Assembly: GCA_012521805.1 (NCBI GenBank)
Contig: JAAYLQ010000014.1
Location: forward strand, 1-25,406
DNA: 25,406 bases
DNA from: Bacillota bacterium
Lineage (GTDB): Bacteria; Bacillota; Limnochordia; Darwinibacteriales; DTU012
Reading direction: 5' to 3'
Positions 1 to 8,274 of this stretch are shown here, in pieces. Position 1 is the first letter of the stretch. Each line of letters starts with the position of its first letter. The notes under the pieces are model-generated. The model was not told where the DNA came from. It saw only the letters and a list, made by a program, of their open reading frames with translations, and did not search any database. Both the position numbers and the translations under genes were made by a program.

Positions 1-275
1 GCGTTGTTGACTAAGACATCGACCGGTCCAACTTCAACAGCAATTTTTTGCATTACCTCGGATATCTGCTCGGTGCTGCCTACATCCAGCTGATATGTAT
101 AAACAGCTCTACCCGAGAGTTCTTGACAGCGCTTGGCTGCTGTTTCCAAGGGGTCTCTGCGCCTGGCTGTGAGAACCACAACAGCCTGTCTTTCAGCAGC
201 CTGAAAGGCAATCTGCGCTCCTAATCCACTGGATGCACCAGTGATCAGGACAATTTTATCTTTCAAACGACTCAT
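1..275 (-). CDS. Short-chain dehydrogenase/reductase, N-terminal part (cut by window edge)
   Basis: The gene starts at the ATG at 275-273 and runs off the left edge, so only about 91 N-terminal residues are seen. They read as the Rossmann half of a classical SDR: beta-1 KIVLITG, the cofactor loop TGASSGLG (residues about 11-18), a basic stretch TARRRD after beta-2 that favours NADPH, and the start of the NNA motif at the edge. The catalytic Ser-Tyr-Lys lie outside the window, so the substrate cannot be told. It begins 15 bases after the PepT-like gene stop on the same strand, so the two are probably co-transcribed. The ribosome-binding site is weak (GGTGATAAC before ATG). Family assignment is firm; function is unknown. 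Confidence 0.88.
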   Translation of the reverse strand, partial: MSRLKDKIVLITGASSGLGAQIAFQAAERQAVVVLTARRRDPLETAAKRCQELSGRAVYTYQLDVGSTEQISEVMQKIAVEVGPVDVLVNN

Positions 276-290
276 GTTATCACCAAATTC

Positions 291-1538
291 TTAATCCTTT
301 TGTTTAACTTTGCCGAGCTGACCATACTTCTCAGCGATCTTTACCAGGACAGCGGTGCAGTCATCCATAGCTTGCACACAGGCAAATTCAAATTTTGAGT
401 GGTGATTGTGGCTGCCGGTTCCCAAATTGGGGCAGGGGAGTCCCATAAATGATAAACGGGCGCCGTCTGTGCCTCCCCGAATTGGGATGCTGTAGGGCTC
501 ACCGCCAACTTCCCGGACAGCTGCATAGGCCGTTTCAATTAAGTGCCAGTGGGGCTTAATCTGCTCAGCCATGTTGTAGTAGGTATCGGTTATTTCCAGT
601 GTTACTGTGTCGGGACCGTACTTAGCATTTAACCAGTCAGCAGTGCGCTGCAGCTGCTCTTTTTTCCCTTCAAACTTCTCCCTGTCGTGATCCCTGATAA
701 TATATGTCAGGGAAGCTTCTTCAACAACCCCTTTCATTTCAATCAGGTGATAGAAGCCCTCATAGCCTTCGGTGTGCTCCGGCCTCTCCACAGCCGGCAG
801 CAGGCTGTTGAACTCCATAGCAATTAAGGAAGCATTTTTCATCTTGTTCTTTGCTGTTCCAGGATGAATGTTTCTGCCTGTAACTATCACCCTGGCTGTA
901 GCTGCATTGAAAGTTTCGTATTCCACTTCACCAAAGGCCCCGCCGTCGACAGTGTAGGCAAAATCTGCACCGAACTTCTCAACATCAAAGCGATCCGCAC
1001 CTCTGCCGATTTCCTCATCAGGTGTGAAGGCTATCTTGATCGTGCCGTGTTTAATATCTGGGTTGGTCAGGAGAATTTCAGCCATTGTTAAAATTTCTGC
1101 AATCCCAGCTCGGTTATCTGCTCCTAAAAGGGTGGTTCCGTCAGTGACTACCAGATCTTTGCCCACATAGTGCTCCAGGACAGGGTATTCCTCTGGACTC
1201 AGCACGATATTCAGTTCAGTGTTGAGAAGGATGTCGCCGCCATTGTAATTTTCCACTACCCTGGCTTTAATCTTTTCATAGGGAACATCCCGGACTACGT
1301 CCATATGGGCGATAAAACCGATTACAGGACCATCCCAGTTGTCAATATTGGCTTCGATTGTCCCGAACACATAGCCGTTTTCATCTAGGTGGGCATCTTT
1401 CATCCCCAATTCAAGCATTTCTGCGACTAAAGCGCGGCCAAACTCCAGCTGCTCTAGAGTGCTGGGACAGCTGTCGCTTGTACTATCGGATGCTGCCGCA
1501 AACTGGGTATACTTAATCAGTCTTTCATATGCTCTCAT
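291..1538 (-). CDS. pepT: Peptidase T-like tripeptidase (M20B metallopeptidase)
   Basis: This 415-residue protein matches the usual length of PepT, a cytosolic aminotripeptidase that removes the N-terminal residue of tripeptides using two zinc ions. Counting from the upstream TTG (one residue before the ATG chosen here), the M20 ligand motifs are HMD (H79, D81), GADN (D142), PDEE (catalytic E176, ligand E177), VDGG near residue 198 and a C-terminal GSHNHH carrying the last histidine. The second Asp usual in the GADD motif is Asn here. I place the start at ATG 1538 because it lies 7 bases after GGAGG at 1546-1550; the TTG at 1541 is only 4 bases away. It leads a small minus-strand unit with the SDR gene and is divergent from the cupin gene. 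A broader M20 peptidase is possible, but PepT fits best. Confidence 0.9.
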   Translation of the reverse strand: MRAYERLIKYTQFAAASDSTSDSCPSTLEQLEFGRALVAEMLELGMKDAHLDENGYVFGTIEANIDNWDGPVIGFIAHMDVVRDVPYEKIKARVVENYNGGDILLNTELNIVLSPEEYPVLEHYVGKDLVVTDGTTLLGADNRAGIAEILTMAEILLTNPDIKHGTIKIAFTPDEEIGRGADRFDVEKFGADFAYTVDGGAFGEVEYETFNAATARVIVTGRNIHPGTAKNKMKNASLIAMEFNSLLPAVERPEHTEGYEGFYHLIEMKGVVEEASLTYIIRDHDREKFEGKKEQLQRTADWLNAKYGPDTVTLEITDTYYNMAEQIKPHWHLIETAYAAVREVGGEPYSIPIRGGTDGARLSFMGLPCPNLGTGSHNHHSKFEFACVQAMDDCTAVLVKIAEKYGQLGKVKQKD

Positions 1539-1618
1539 CAATCTGCCTCCTAAAAAAATGAAACTGAGTTATCATATTGTTCGAGAAAACATGGATTTTA
1601 CCTGCAATTATTTAGGCT

Positions 1619-1648
1619 TTGCCGCCGTGGAGAGGATTATGATATATT
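1619..1648 (+). promoter_or_regulatory. Possible sigma-A promoter for the cupin gene
   Basis: A TTGCCG box at 1619-1624 is followed after 18 bases by TATATT at 1643-1648. The -35 box matches the consensus in four of six positions and the -10 region is AT-rich. It lies 40 bases before the cupin start in the divergent gap between the peptidase and cupin genes. This is pattern matching only. Confidence 0.35.
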
Positions 1649-1688
1649 ATAGATGATGTTGATTTTTTGCTGCAAAGGAGGGTTCTGG

Positions 1689-1979
1689 ATGGACAGGATT
1701 GTGGTAAAACCAATGGATCTGGAAGAAGCAAAGAAGCTTGGTATTGATCAGTGGGCTAGATGGGAGTGTGAGCCAAGTTCATTTCCCTGGCATTATCCTG
1801 AACAGGAAACTGCTTATATCTTTGAAGGAGATGTAATCGTTACAGCGAATGGAGAGCAAACCCATCTGACAGGTGGGTTGCTGGTTGCTTTTCCTCAGGG
1901 GATGGAATGTCATTGGGAAGTGCGGAAAACCATTAAAAAGGCTTATACATTCAATTTTCCTATAGACAAAAAGGCCTGA
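1689..1979 (+). CDS. Small cupin-domain protein (cupin_3-like)
   Basis: A 96-residue single-domain protein. The stretch from W22 through CEPSSFPWHY, the YIFEGDVIV strand (about 43-51) and FPQGMECHWEV (about 69-78) form the pattern of a one-domain cupin of the cupin_3/DUF861 type, a small beta-barrel that often binds a metal or small ligand. No partner enzyme indicates a substrate. I chose ATG 1689 because AAAGGAGG ends about 8 bases before it; the upstream in-frame starts lie on the wrong side of this site. The stop codon lies inside the terminator hairpin. The gene appears to be monocistronic. Family call is good; biochemical role is unknown. Confidence 0.82.
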   Translation: MDRIVVKPMDLEEAKKLGIDQWARWECEPSSFPWHYPEQETAYIFEGDVIVTANGEQTHLTGGLLVAFPQGMECHWEVRKTIKKAYTFNFPIDKKA

Positions 1980-1995
1980 GGCACAGGCCTTTTTT
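1968..1995 (+). terminator. Rho-independent terminator of the cupin gene
   Basis: A perfect 11-bp stem (AAAAAGGCCTG at 1968-1978 with CAGGCCTTTTT at 1984-1994) has a 5-base loop and ends in a T run. The cupin stop codon TGA (1977-1979) is inside the structure. The A run on the left arm means it could also work on the opposite strand. Confidence 0.9.
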
Positions 1996-2091
1996 CATAT
2001 CTTGCGTTATTTGAAATGTAGTTGATGAAAAAAAAGTCTGTCAACGGGAGGAAATTGGGGGCTTATGTCGAATTGTATCAATACATACGAT

Positions 2092-2238
2092 GTCGGAAAA
2101 CCTCATATATTGTCAAATAGAGCGGGACAACATTTTCCGACCTCCTTGGGATCCTCCTTCCCTTGGGTGGGTAAAGAAGTGCATGCCTTAAGTATATATA
2201 AAGACCTCACGTGTCCACCAATCAGTTGTCCCGCTCTA
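2092..2238. repeat. Two interleaved inverted repeats in a gene-free stretch
   Basis: The 276-base gap between the cupin stop and the leuB 3' end holds no convincing gene. It has a perfect 14-bp inverted repeat (TAGAGCGGGACAAC at 2118-2131, complement at 2225-2238) and a perfect 9-bp one (GTCGGAAAA at 2092-2100, complement at 2133-2141). The arms alternate (B, A, B', A'), so they can form either a pseudoknot or two competing stems. The outer arm ends in TATATTTTT on the plus strand. CCTTGGG occurs twice in between (2144-2150, 2161-2167). It could be a relic of insertion-sequence ends or a MITE, or a structured RNA; no transposase remains. Confidence 0.6.
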
Positions 2239-2255
2239 TATTTTTGTCAGCCGCT

Positions 2256-3329
2256 TTATTTAAGCGCCTCTGCTATTAAAGTACCCATTTCCTTACAGCT
2301 AACCAGCTTCATCCCGGGACTAAAAATATCTCCTGTCCGGTAGCCGGCATCAAGCACCTGGATCACAGCATTCTCAACAGCTTGAGCTTCCGCCTCTAAA
2401 TCAAAGGAGTATCTGAGCATCATTGCTGCAGAGAGGATGGTGGCGATCGGATTGGCCTTGTCTAGGCCGGCAATATCCGGTGCTGAACCGTGAATCGGTT
2501 CATACATTCCAAATCTGCCTTCGCCCAGGCTGGCAGAGGGAAGCATCCCGATGGAACCGGTAATCATGCTCGCCTCATCGGAAAGAATATCTCCAAACAT
2601 GTTAGTGGTCACAATCACATCAAACTGATGGGGATCACGGATTAACTGCATCGAGGCATTGTCTACATATAAGTGATTTAATTCAACCTCAGGGTAATCC
2701 TCGGCAACCCTCAGCACCACTGACCGCCACAGGCGGGAACTTTCCAAAACATTGGCCTTATCTACATTGGTAACCCGCTTATTTCGCTTCATGGCAATCT
2801 CAAAGGCTGTGCGGGCAATCCGCTCAACCTCCATTTCGCTGTACAATTCGGTATCATAAGCTTCTTCGCCATTAGGTCCCTGCCGGCGACCGCTGTCACC
2901 AAAATAAATTCCGCCGGTTAACTCCCGCACAACCATGATGTCGATACCATCCCCAATCAAATCAGGTCTCAGGAGGCATGCATCCCGCAGAGCTTCGTAT
3001 AACACCGCGGGGCGCAGATTAGCATAGAGGCCCAGTTCGCCTCTTAATCCCAGCAGAGCTTGTTCGGGACGGATATCGCCGGTTAAATTATCCCATTTCG
3101 GTCCCCCGACAGCCCCCAGCAGTACCGAATCGCTGGCCAGGCAGCCTGCTAATGTTTCAGCCGGCAGAGGTTCACCGACCTTGTCAATAGCAGCGCCGCC
3201 GACTAAATACTCTTTAAACTCAAAGCTGTGGCCATACAGCTGACCTACTTTGTTTAAGACAGCACAGGCCTGTTCAGTTATTTCAGGCCCGATTCCATCA
3301 CCAGGTAATGTTGCAATCACAAACTTCAT
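2256..3329 (-). CDS. leuB: 3-isopropylmalate dehydrogenase
   Basis: A 357-residue cytosolic enzyme of the expected length. LeuB oxidises and decarboxylates 3-isopropylmalate to 2-ketoisocaproate with NAD+. It shows the family features in order: PGDGIGPEI at the N-terminus, GGPKWDNL, the basic and hydroxyl contacts around VVRELTGGIYFG, the VTNVDKANVL segment carrying the catalytic Lys, and TNMFGDILSDEASM with the metal-binding aspartates. Because cimA is in the same operon, LeuB probably also acts on 3-methylmalate to give 2-ketobutyrate for isoleucine. It is the last gene of the ilv-leu operon, starting 6 bases after leuD, with AGGGG about 10 bases before ATG. I see no strong intrinsic terminator after it. 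Confidence 0.97.
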   Translation of the reverse strand: MKFVIATLPGDGIGPEITEQACAVLNKVGQLYGHSFEFKEYLVGGAAIDKVGEPLPAETLAGCLASDSVLLGAVGGPKWDNLTGDIRPEQALLGLRGELGLYANLRPAVLYEALRDACLLRPDLIGDGIDIMVVRELTGGIYFGDSGRRQGPNGEEAYDTELYSEMEVERIARTAFEIAMKRNKRVTNVDKANVLESSRLWRSVVLRVAEDYPEVELNHLYVDNASMQLIRDPHQFDVIVTTNMFGDILSDEASMITGSIGMLPSASLGEGRFGMYEPIHGSAPDIAGLDKANPIATILSAAMMLRYSFDLEAEAQAVENAVIQVLDAGYRTGDIFSPGMKLVSCKEMGTLIAEALK

Positions 3330-3335
3330 TGATGT

Positions 3336-3827
3336 CTACCCCTTCTGCTTTTTGATATAACTCAATAAACCTCCGGCTGCTATTAAATCCTGCATAAACT
3401 TAGGAAACGGCTGCCCTTGGTAGCTTTCATTGCGGGTCAGATTAGTGATGACACCGGAAGTAAAATCTACTGCGAGCTCGTCACCTGCTTCAATTCTTTC
3501 AACTGCTTCCGGACACTCTAAAATTGGCAGTCCGATGTTAATTGCATTGCGGTAAAAAATCCGGGCAAAAGTAGCAGCAATCACCACCGAAACGCCGGCT
3601 GCTTTAATTGCAAGGGGAGCGTGCTCCCGGGATGAACCGCAGCCGAAGTTCTTACCCGCTACAATAATATCCCCTGGCTGCACTCTGCTGACAAAATCGC
3701 GATCAATATCCTCCATGCAGTGCTGAGCCAGTTCTTTCGGATCAGAAGTATTTAAATACCGAGCTGGAATAATAACATCAGTATCCACGTTGTCGCCGTA
3801 CTTAAAAACTGTTCCTTGTACCTGCAT
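3336..3827 (-). CDS. leuD: 3-isopropylmalate dehydratase small subunit
   Basis: A 163-residue swivel domain of the short (archaeal/clostridial-type) LeuD. It pairs with LeuC to isomerise 2-isopropylmalate to 3-isopropylmalate, and probably citramalate to 3-methylmalate. The signature GCGSSREHAPLAIK is present, preceded by NVDTDVIIPARYL. The start is ambiguous: a GTG at 3836 lies only 2 bases after AGGAGG (3839-3844), while the ATG at 3827 is 11 bases after it. I prefer the ATG because homologues begin near the QGTVFKYG segment. The ribosome-binding site overlaps the leuC stop codon, suggesting translational coupling. Confidence 0.95.
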   Translation of the reverse strand: MQVQGTVFKYGDNVDTDVIIPARYLNTSDPKELAQHCMEDIDRDFVSRVQPGDIIVAGKNFGCGSSREHAPLAIKAAGVSVVIAATFARIFYRNAINIGLPILECPEAVERIEAGDELAVDFTSGVITNLTRNESYQGQPFPKFMQDLIAAGGLLSYIKKQKG

Positions 3828-3842
3828 CTGCTTCACTCCCTC

Positions 3843-5108
3843 CTAATCTGCGATATCTTCCGGATTGCTGATCCTGCCGGTCAGGGCAGAAGCGGCAGCC
3901 ACTGCCGGGCTGGCCAGATATACTTCCGATTCTGGATGTCCCATGCGGCCGACAAAATTGCGGTTGGTGGTTGCTACTGCCCGCTCGCCGCTGGCAAGAA
4001 TACCCATATGTCCTCCTAAGCAGGGTCCGCAGGTAGGAGTGCTTACTACCGCTCCTGCTTCAATCAATTGTTCGATCAGTCCTTCCCGCAGCGCTTGGAG
4101 GTAGATTTTCTGTGTTGCAGGGAACACAATTACCCGGACACCGTTGGCCACTTTCCTGCCTTTAAGGATACTTGCCGCAACCCTAATGTCTTCAATGCGC
4201 CCATTGGTGCAGGAGCCAATCACAACCTGGTCAATTTTGATACTGCCAACCTCATCAATAGTGCGGGTGTTTTCCGGCAGGTGGGGGAAGGCAACTGTGG
4301 GCCGGATTTTACTTAAATCAATGGTATACTCTGCTTCATACTCCGCATCCGGGTCCGGTTCATACACCGTGTATGGTTTAGTCGAGTGTTCCTTAACATA
4401 AGCCAGCGTCTGATCATCCACCAGGAAAATGCCGTTTTTAGCCCCAGCTTCAATTGCCATATTAGCCATAGTAAAGCGGGAATCCATGGATAAGTGGGCT
4501 ATTCCGTCACCAACAAACTCCATAGAGCGGTACAAAGCGCCATCCACGCCGATCATCCCGATAATATGGAGGATAATATCCTTGCCGCTGACCCATTTTC
4601 CCGGTCTGCCGGTGAGGGTAAACTTAATTGCCCCAGGCACTTTAAACCAGGTTTTTCCTGTAGCCATGGCCGCAGCCATATCGGTACTGCCGATTCCCGT
4701 TGAAAACGCTCCCAGGGCGCCATAAGTGCAGGTATGGGAATCAGCACCGATAATGACATCCCCAGGAACCGCCAGGCCTTGTTCTGGTATTAACGCATGC
4801 TCGATTCCCATTTCCCCAACTTCGAAATAATTTTCTATTTCCTGCTCATAGGCGAACTCTCTAATGAACTTGCACTGCTCGGCAGCCTTTATATCTTTGT
4901 TGGGTGTAAAATGATCTGGCACAATTGCGATTTTTTGTTTGTCAAAGACTTGCTCAAAGCCGTTTTTGCGGAATTCATTTACAGCGACCGGTGTTGTAAT
5001 ATCATTGCCGAGCACTAAATCAACATCAGCCATAATTAACTGACCGGCCTTGACTTCGTCAAGGCCTGCATGGGCAGCTAAGATCTTCTGGGTCATGGTC
5101 ATTGCCAT
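3843..5108 (-). CDS. leuC: 3-isopropylmalate dehydratase large subunit
   Basis: A 421-residue aconitase-family protein carrying the [4Fe-4S] cluster and the active site. Cluster ligands are visible in GSCTNG and in the CGPC of TPTCGPCLGG. GADSHTCTYGALG, typical of the family, is in the N-terminal half. The length fits the shorter LeuC/HacA type that uses a separate LeuD. I chose ATG 5108, which lies 7 bases after GGGAGG; an in-frame ATG at 5126 sits before the ribosome-binding site and overlaps the cimA stop. With LeuD it serves the leucine branch and, by context, the citramalate route to isoleucine. The iron-sulfur cluster makes this step oxygen-sensitive. Confidence 0.97.
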   Translation of the reverse strand: MAMTMTQKILAAHAGLDEVKAGQLIMADVDLVLGNDITTPVAVNEFRKNGFEQVFDKQKIAIVPDHFTPNKDIKAAEQCKFIREFAYEQEIENYFEVGEMGIEHALIPEQGLAVPGDVIIGADSHTCTYGALGAFSTGIGSTDMAAAMATGKTWFKVPGAIKFTLTGRPGKWVSGKDIILHIIGMIGVDGALYRSMEFVGDGIAHLSMDSRFTMANMAIEAGAKNGIFLVDDQTLAYVKEHSTKPYTVYEPDPDAEYEAEYTIDLSKIRPTVAFPHLPENTRTIDEVGSIKIDQVVIGSCTNGRIEDIRVAASILKGRKVANGVRVIVFPATQKIYLQALREGLIEQLIEAGAVVSTPTCGPCLGGHMGILASGERAVATTNRNFVGRMGHPESEVYLASPAVAAASALTGRISNPEDIAD

Positions 5109-5125
5109 AAAAATACCTCCCTGCA

Positions 5126-6733
5126 TTACAGATAAATGCGCATCTTCTCTTCCATATCTTTGAGCAGCTTGTGCTCCATGGAATCTACTAAAGCAATCCA
5201 GCTTGCTTCAATAATATCTGTGGAAACACCGACAGTAGTCCAGGAATCTGTGCCGTCTGTCGATTCGATCAGGACCCGCACCTTGGACGCAGTAGCAGTC
5301 TTAGTGTCTAGAACCCGCACCTTATAGTCAGTGAGGTGAACCTTTTTCAGTTCCGGATAGAACACTTCCAGAGCCTTGCGCAGCGCCCGATCCAGTGCGT
5401 GAACCGGTCCGGCACCATCTGCTGCAGTGATTTCTTCCTGCCCATCTACCTCAAGCTTTACCATGGCACTGGAGCTGCAGCTGCCGTTGATGTTGCTGTC
5501 CCCAATAATTTTGAAATAGATCAGATTGAAAAAGGGCCGATATTTGCCAAGGTGTTTGCGGACCAGCAGTCTGAAGCTGCTTTCCGCTCCTTCAAATTGA
5601 TAACCTTCGTGTTCTAATTCTTTTAGCTTATTGATCAGCTGTTCAGTTTCGACAGAATCCTTAGTTAAAGTAGGATCTACTGCCTGCAGTTTAGCGAGAA
5701 TTGTACTGCGGCCCGCTACTTCTGACATCAGCAAGCGGCGCTCATTGCCAACCAACTCTGGGGCAATGTGTTCAAAGGAACTTGCAGCCTTGTTTACCCC
5801 ATCGATGTGCATTCCCGCCTTGTGGGCAAAGGCGCTCTTGCCGACATAGGGATCCCGTTCGTTAAACTGCACATTAGCGATTTCAGCAATTGTGCGGGCA
5901 GTAACGGTCAGCCGTTTCATCTGTTCCGGGGGAATACAGGCATACCCAGCCTTAAGCTGTAGGTTGGGTATGATTGTGCACAGATTGGCATTACCGCAGC
6001 GCTCACCAAAACCATTAACCGTACCCTGCACATGAACCGCACCAGCCTGCACTGCCATAAGGGAATTGGCAACAGCCATGCCGCCATCATTGTGGGCATG
6101 AATGCCAACCGCAACCTCATCGCTGGCAAACTCCTCAACTACAAGCTTGGTGATTTCATAAACCTCGTTGGGAAAAGCGCCCCCGTTGGTGTCGCAGAGG
6201 ACCAGCACGGAAGCGCCGCCTTCAACAGCCGCTCTCAGGGTCTGGAGCGCATACTCAGGATTGTGCTTATAGCCGTCAAAGAAATGCTCCGCATCATAGA
6301 TTACTTCCTTACCATGCTCCTTGAAAAACTGGAGGGTTTCCCGGATCATATTAAGGTTTTCCTCAAGGGTAGTCTGGAGAATATCGGTGACGTGGAAATC
6401 CCAGCTTTTACCGAAGATAGTGACGGTTGGTGTATTGGCTGTCAGCAGGGATTTCACATTGCGGTCATCCCTGGCAGGGGTGTGCTTTCGCCTGGTAGCG
6501 CCGAAAGCGGTCAGCTTGGCGTTTTTCAGTTCCAGCTCGTTCACCCTGGCAAAAAACTCTAGATCCTTCGGATTAGAGCCTGGGTTTCCCGCCTCAATAT
6601 AGCTGACCCCCAGCTGATCAAGGACAGCAACAATTTTCAGTTTATCTGCAACGGAAAAGGAAATCCCTTCTGCTTGAGCACCATCCCGTAAGGTGGAATC
6701 AAAGATCTGAATTCGTTTTAAGCTGTTAGTCAT
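5126..6733 (-). CDS. cimA: (R)-citramalate synthase
   Basis: This 535-residue enzyme condenses acetyl-CoA with pyruvate to citramalate, the first step of threonine-independent isoleucine synthesis. It has the alpha-isopropylmalate synthase TIM barrel: FDSTLRDGAQ near residues 11-20, EAGNPGSNP, CDTNGG, the metal-binding HAHND at about 212-216 and NGFGERCGN. A C-terminal LeuA-type regulatory domain follows (about 390-520). The DGAQAEGISFS and GNPGSNPKD features separate it from LeuA. The start at ATG 6733 overlaps the leuA end by 8 bases and has GAGG about 10 bases upstream; an ATG at 6739 is the alternative. Its place between leuA and leuC suggests co-regulation with the LeuCDB enzymes it needs. 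Feedback by isoleucine is likely but unproven. Confidence 0.94.
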   Translation of the reverse strand: MTNSLKRIQIFDSTLRDGAQAEGISFSVADKLKIVAVLDQLGVSYIEAGNPGSNPKDLEFFARVNELELKNAKLTAFGATRRKHTPARDDRNVKSLLTANTPTVTIFGKSWDFHVTDILQTTLEENLNMIRETLQFFKEHGKEVIYDAEHFFDGYKHNPEYALQTLRAAVEGGASVLVLCDTNGGAFPNEVYEITKLVVEEFASDEVAVGIHAHNDGGMAVANSLMAVQAGAVHVQGTVNGFGERCGNANLCTIIPNLQLKAGYACIPPEQMKRLTVTARTIAEIANVQFNERDPYVGKSAFAHKAGMHIDGVNKAASSFEHIAPELVGNERRLLMSEVAGRSTILAKLQAVDPTLTKDSVETEQLINKLKELEHEGYQFEGAESSFRLLVRKHLGKYRPFFNLIYFKIIGDSNINGSCSSSAMVKLEVDGQEEITAADGAGPVHALDRALRKALEVFYPELKKVHLTDYKVRVLDTKTATASKVRVLIESTDGTDSWTTVGVSTDIIEASWIALVDSMEHKLLKDMEEKMRIYL

Positions 6734-8264
6734 CGGCATCAATCCTCTTTGTATAGCGTAGTTCATCAAGCATTTTATTGATGGCATTCAGATAGGCTTT
6801 GATACTTGACTCGATGATGTCAGTGCTTAATCCACGCCCAGTGTACAGCTTGCCATCCTTGGCAATCTTGACGATTACCTCCCCTTGAGCATCCTTGCCC
6901 TCTGATACTGCATTAATTGTAAAGGTATCCAGCTCAAATTCGATCCCGACAATTTGGTCAATCGCTTTGAAAGCTGCATCGATGGGACCATCGCCAGTGG
7001 ATACCGCTTCTTTGGGAAACTCAAGGGTTTCCAAATAGACTGTAGCAGTAGCGGTGATGGTGCTGCCGCTGTTGATTACAAAACGCTTGAGCCTGTATGT
7101 TTCCGGGATGTTAAAGGTTTTTTGTTGCACTAAAGCTTCAATATCTAAATCAGTAACTACCTTTTTTTTATCAGCAAGTCGCTTAAACTGCTCAAAGGCT
7201 GTGTCCAATTGCTCTTTGGTCAGTTCATAGCCAAGGCTGATTAAGCGGTCTTCAAAGGCATGGCGTCCTGAATGTTTACCCAACACCATCTTGTTTTCTG
7301 CTAAACCGATGGATGCAGGAGTCATAATTTCATAGGTACTCTTATTAGCCAGCACACCGTGCTGATGAATTCCCGATTCATGGGCAAAGGCGTTCGCCCC
7401 AACAATCGCTTTATTTGGCTGGACAGTCACACCGGTAATCGAACTTAACAAGCGGCTGGTGCGGTAAATCTGGGTAGTGTCGATTTTCGTATCCACATTA
7501 TAAAAGTCACGGCGGACCACTAACCCCATCACTATTTCTTCTAAAGCGGCATTGCCAGCCCGCTCTCCAATGCCGTTGATGGTGCATTCAATCTGATTGA
7601 CCCCAGCCCCGACCGCTGCCAGGGAGTTGGCAACCGCCAGACCTAGGTCGTTGTGGCAGTGCACCGCTACATCAACTTGATCGATGTTGGGAACCTTTTC
7701 GAACAAGTTGGTGATCAAATCGGTAAACTCCCACGGCGTGATATAGCCTACTGTATCAGGAATATTGATCACAGTGGCGCCAGCTTTAATCACCGCTTCG
7801 ATTACGCGGTAGAGAAACTCCGGATTGCTTCTGGTGGCATCCTCCGCGGAAAACTGCACATCAGAGCAGTACTTTTTAGCATATTTCACCATTTCCACTG
7901 CCTGCTCCAATACCTGTTCAGGAGACTTGCGCAGTTTGTACTGCATGTGGATGTCAGAAGTGGCGATGAATGTATGGATCCTAGGACTTGCAGCTTCCCG
8001 AACAGCTTCCCAGGCAGCGTCAATATCTTTGGTCAAAGCCCGGGCTAGACTTGCAACTTGACAATCCTGGATTTCTCTAGCCACAGCCTGAATTGCCAGC
8101 AGATCGCCGGGAGAGGCAGCAGCGAAACCGGCTTCAATAGTATCGACCCGCAGCCGTTCCAGCTGCTTTGCCATCTCCAGCTTTTCCTGCAGGTTCATGC
8201 TGCATCCAGGCGACTGCTCTCCATCCCGGAGCGTGGTATCAAAGATTTTTATCACAGCAGCCAT
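6726..8264 (-). CDS. leuA: 2-isopropylmalate synthase
   Basis: A 512-residue enzyme that condenses acetyl-CoA with 2-ketoisovalerate, committing carbon to leucine. The catalytic barrel has FDTTLRDGEQ (residues 8-17), EAGFAAASPGD, IPDTVGY (168-174), the metal-binding HCHND (202-206) and NGIGERAGN. The C-terminal third (about 390-505) is the regulatory domain that binds leucine in characterised homologues and ends in TDIIESSIKAYLNA. GAGGGG sits 6 bases before the ATG. It starts 10 bases after ilvC and overlaps cimA by 8 bases. Length and motifs fit LeuA rather than homocitrate synthase. Confidence 0.96.
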   Translation of the reverse strand: MAAVIKIFDTTLRDGEQSPGCSMNLQEKLEMAKQLERLRVDTIEAGFAAASPGDLLAIQAVAREIQDCQVASLARALTKDIDAAWEAVREAASPRIHTFIATSDIHMQYKLRKSPEQVLEQAVEMVKYAKKYCSDVQFSAEDATRSNPEFLYRVIEAVIKAGATVINIPDTVGYITPWEFTDLITNLFEKVPNIDQVDVAVHCHNDLGLAVANSLAAVGAGVNQIECTINGIGERAGNAALEEIVMGLVVRRDFYNVDTKIDTTQIYRTSRLLSSITGVTVQPNKAIVGANAFAHESGIHQHGVLANKSTYEIMTPASIGLAENKMVLGKHSGRHAFEDRLISLGYELTKEQLDTAFEQFKRLADKKKVVTDLDIEALVQQKTFNIPETYRLKRFVINSGSTITATATVYLETLEFPKEAVSTGDGPIDAAFKAIDQIVGIEFELDTFTINAVSEGKDAQGEVIVKIAKDGKLYTGRGLSTDIIESSIKAYLNAINKMLDELRYTKRIDADD

Positions 8265-8274
8265 ATTTAACCCC

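Noticed and set aside
2029..2045. Terminator for the ilv-leu operon at the T-run (minus strand)
   Set aside because: The T run is not preceded by a GC-rich stem on that strand.
2065..2343. Open reading frame on the plus strand over the repeat region and leuB 3' end
   Set aside because: It crosses the inverted repeats and runs antisense into leuB; the translated sequence shows no domain-like pattern.
6032..6562. 176-codon open frame antisense to cimA
   Set aside because: It is a shadow of cimA, which has full motif support on the other strand.
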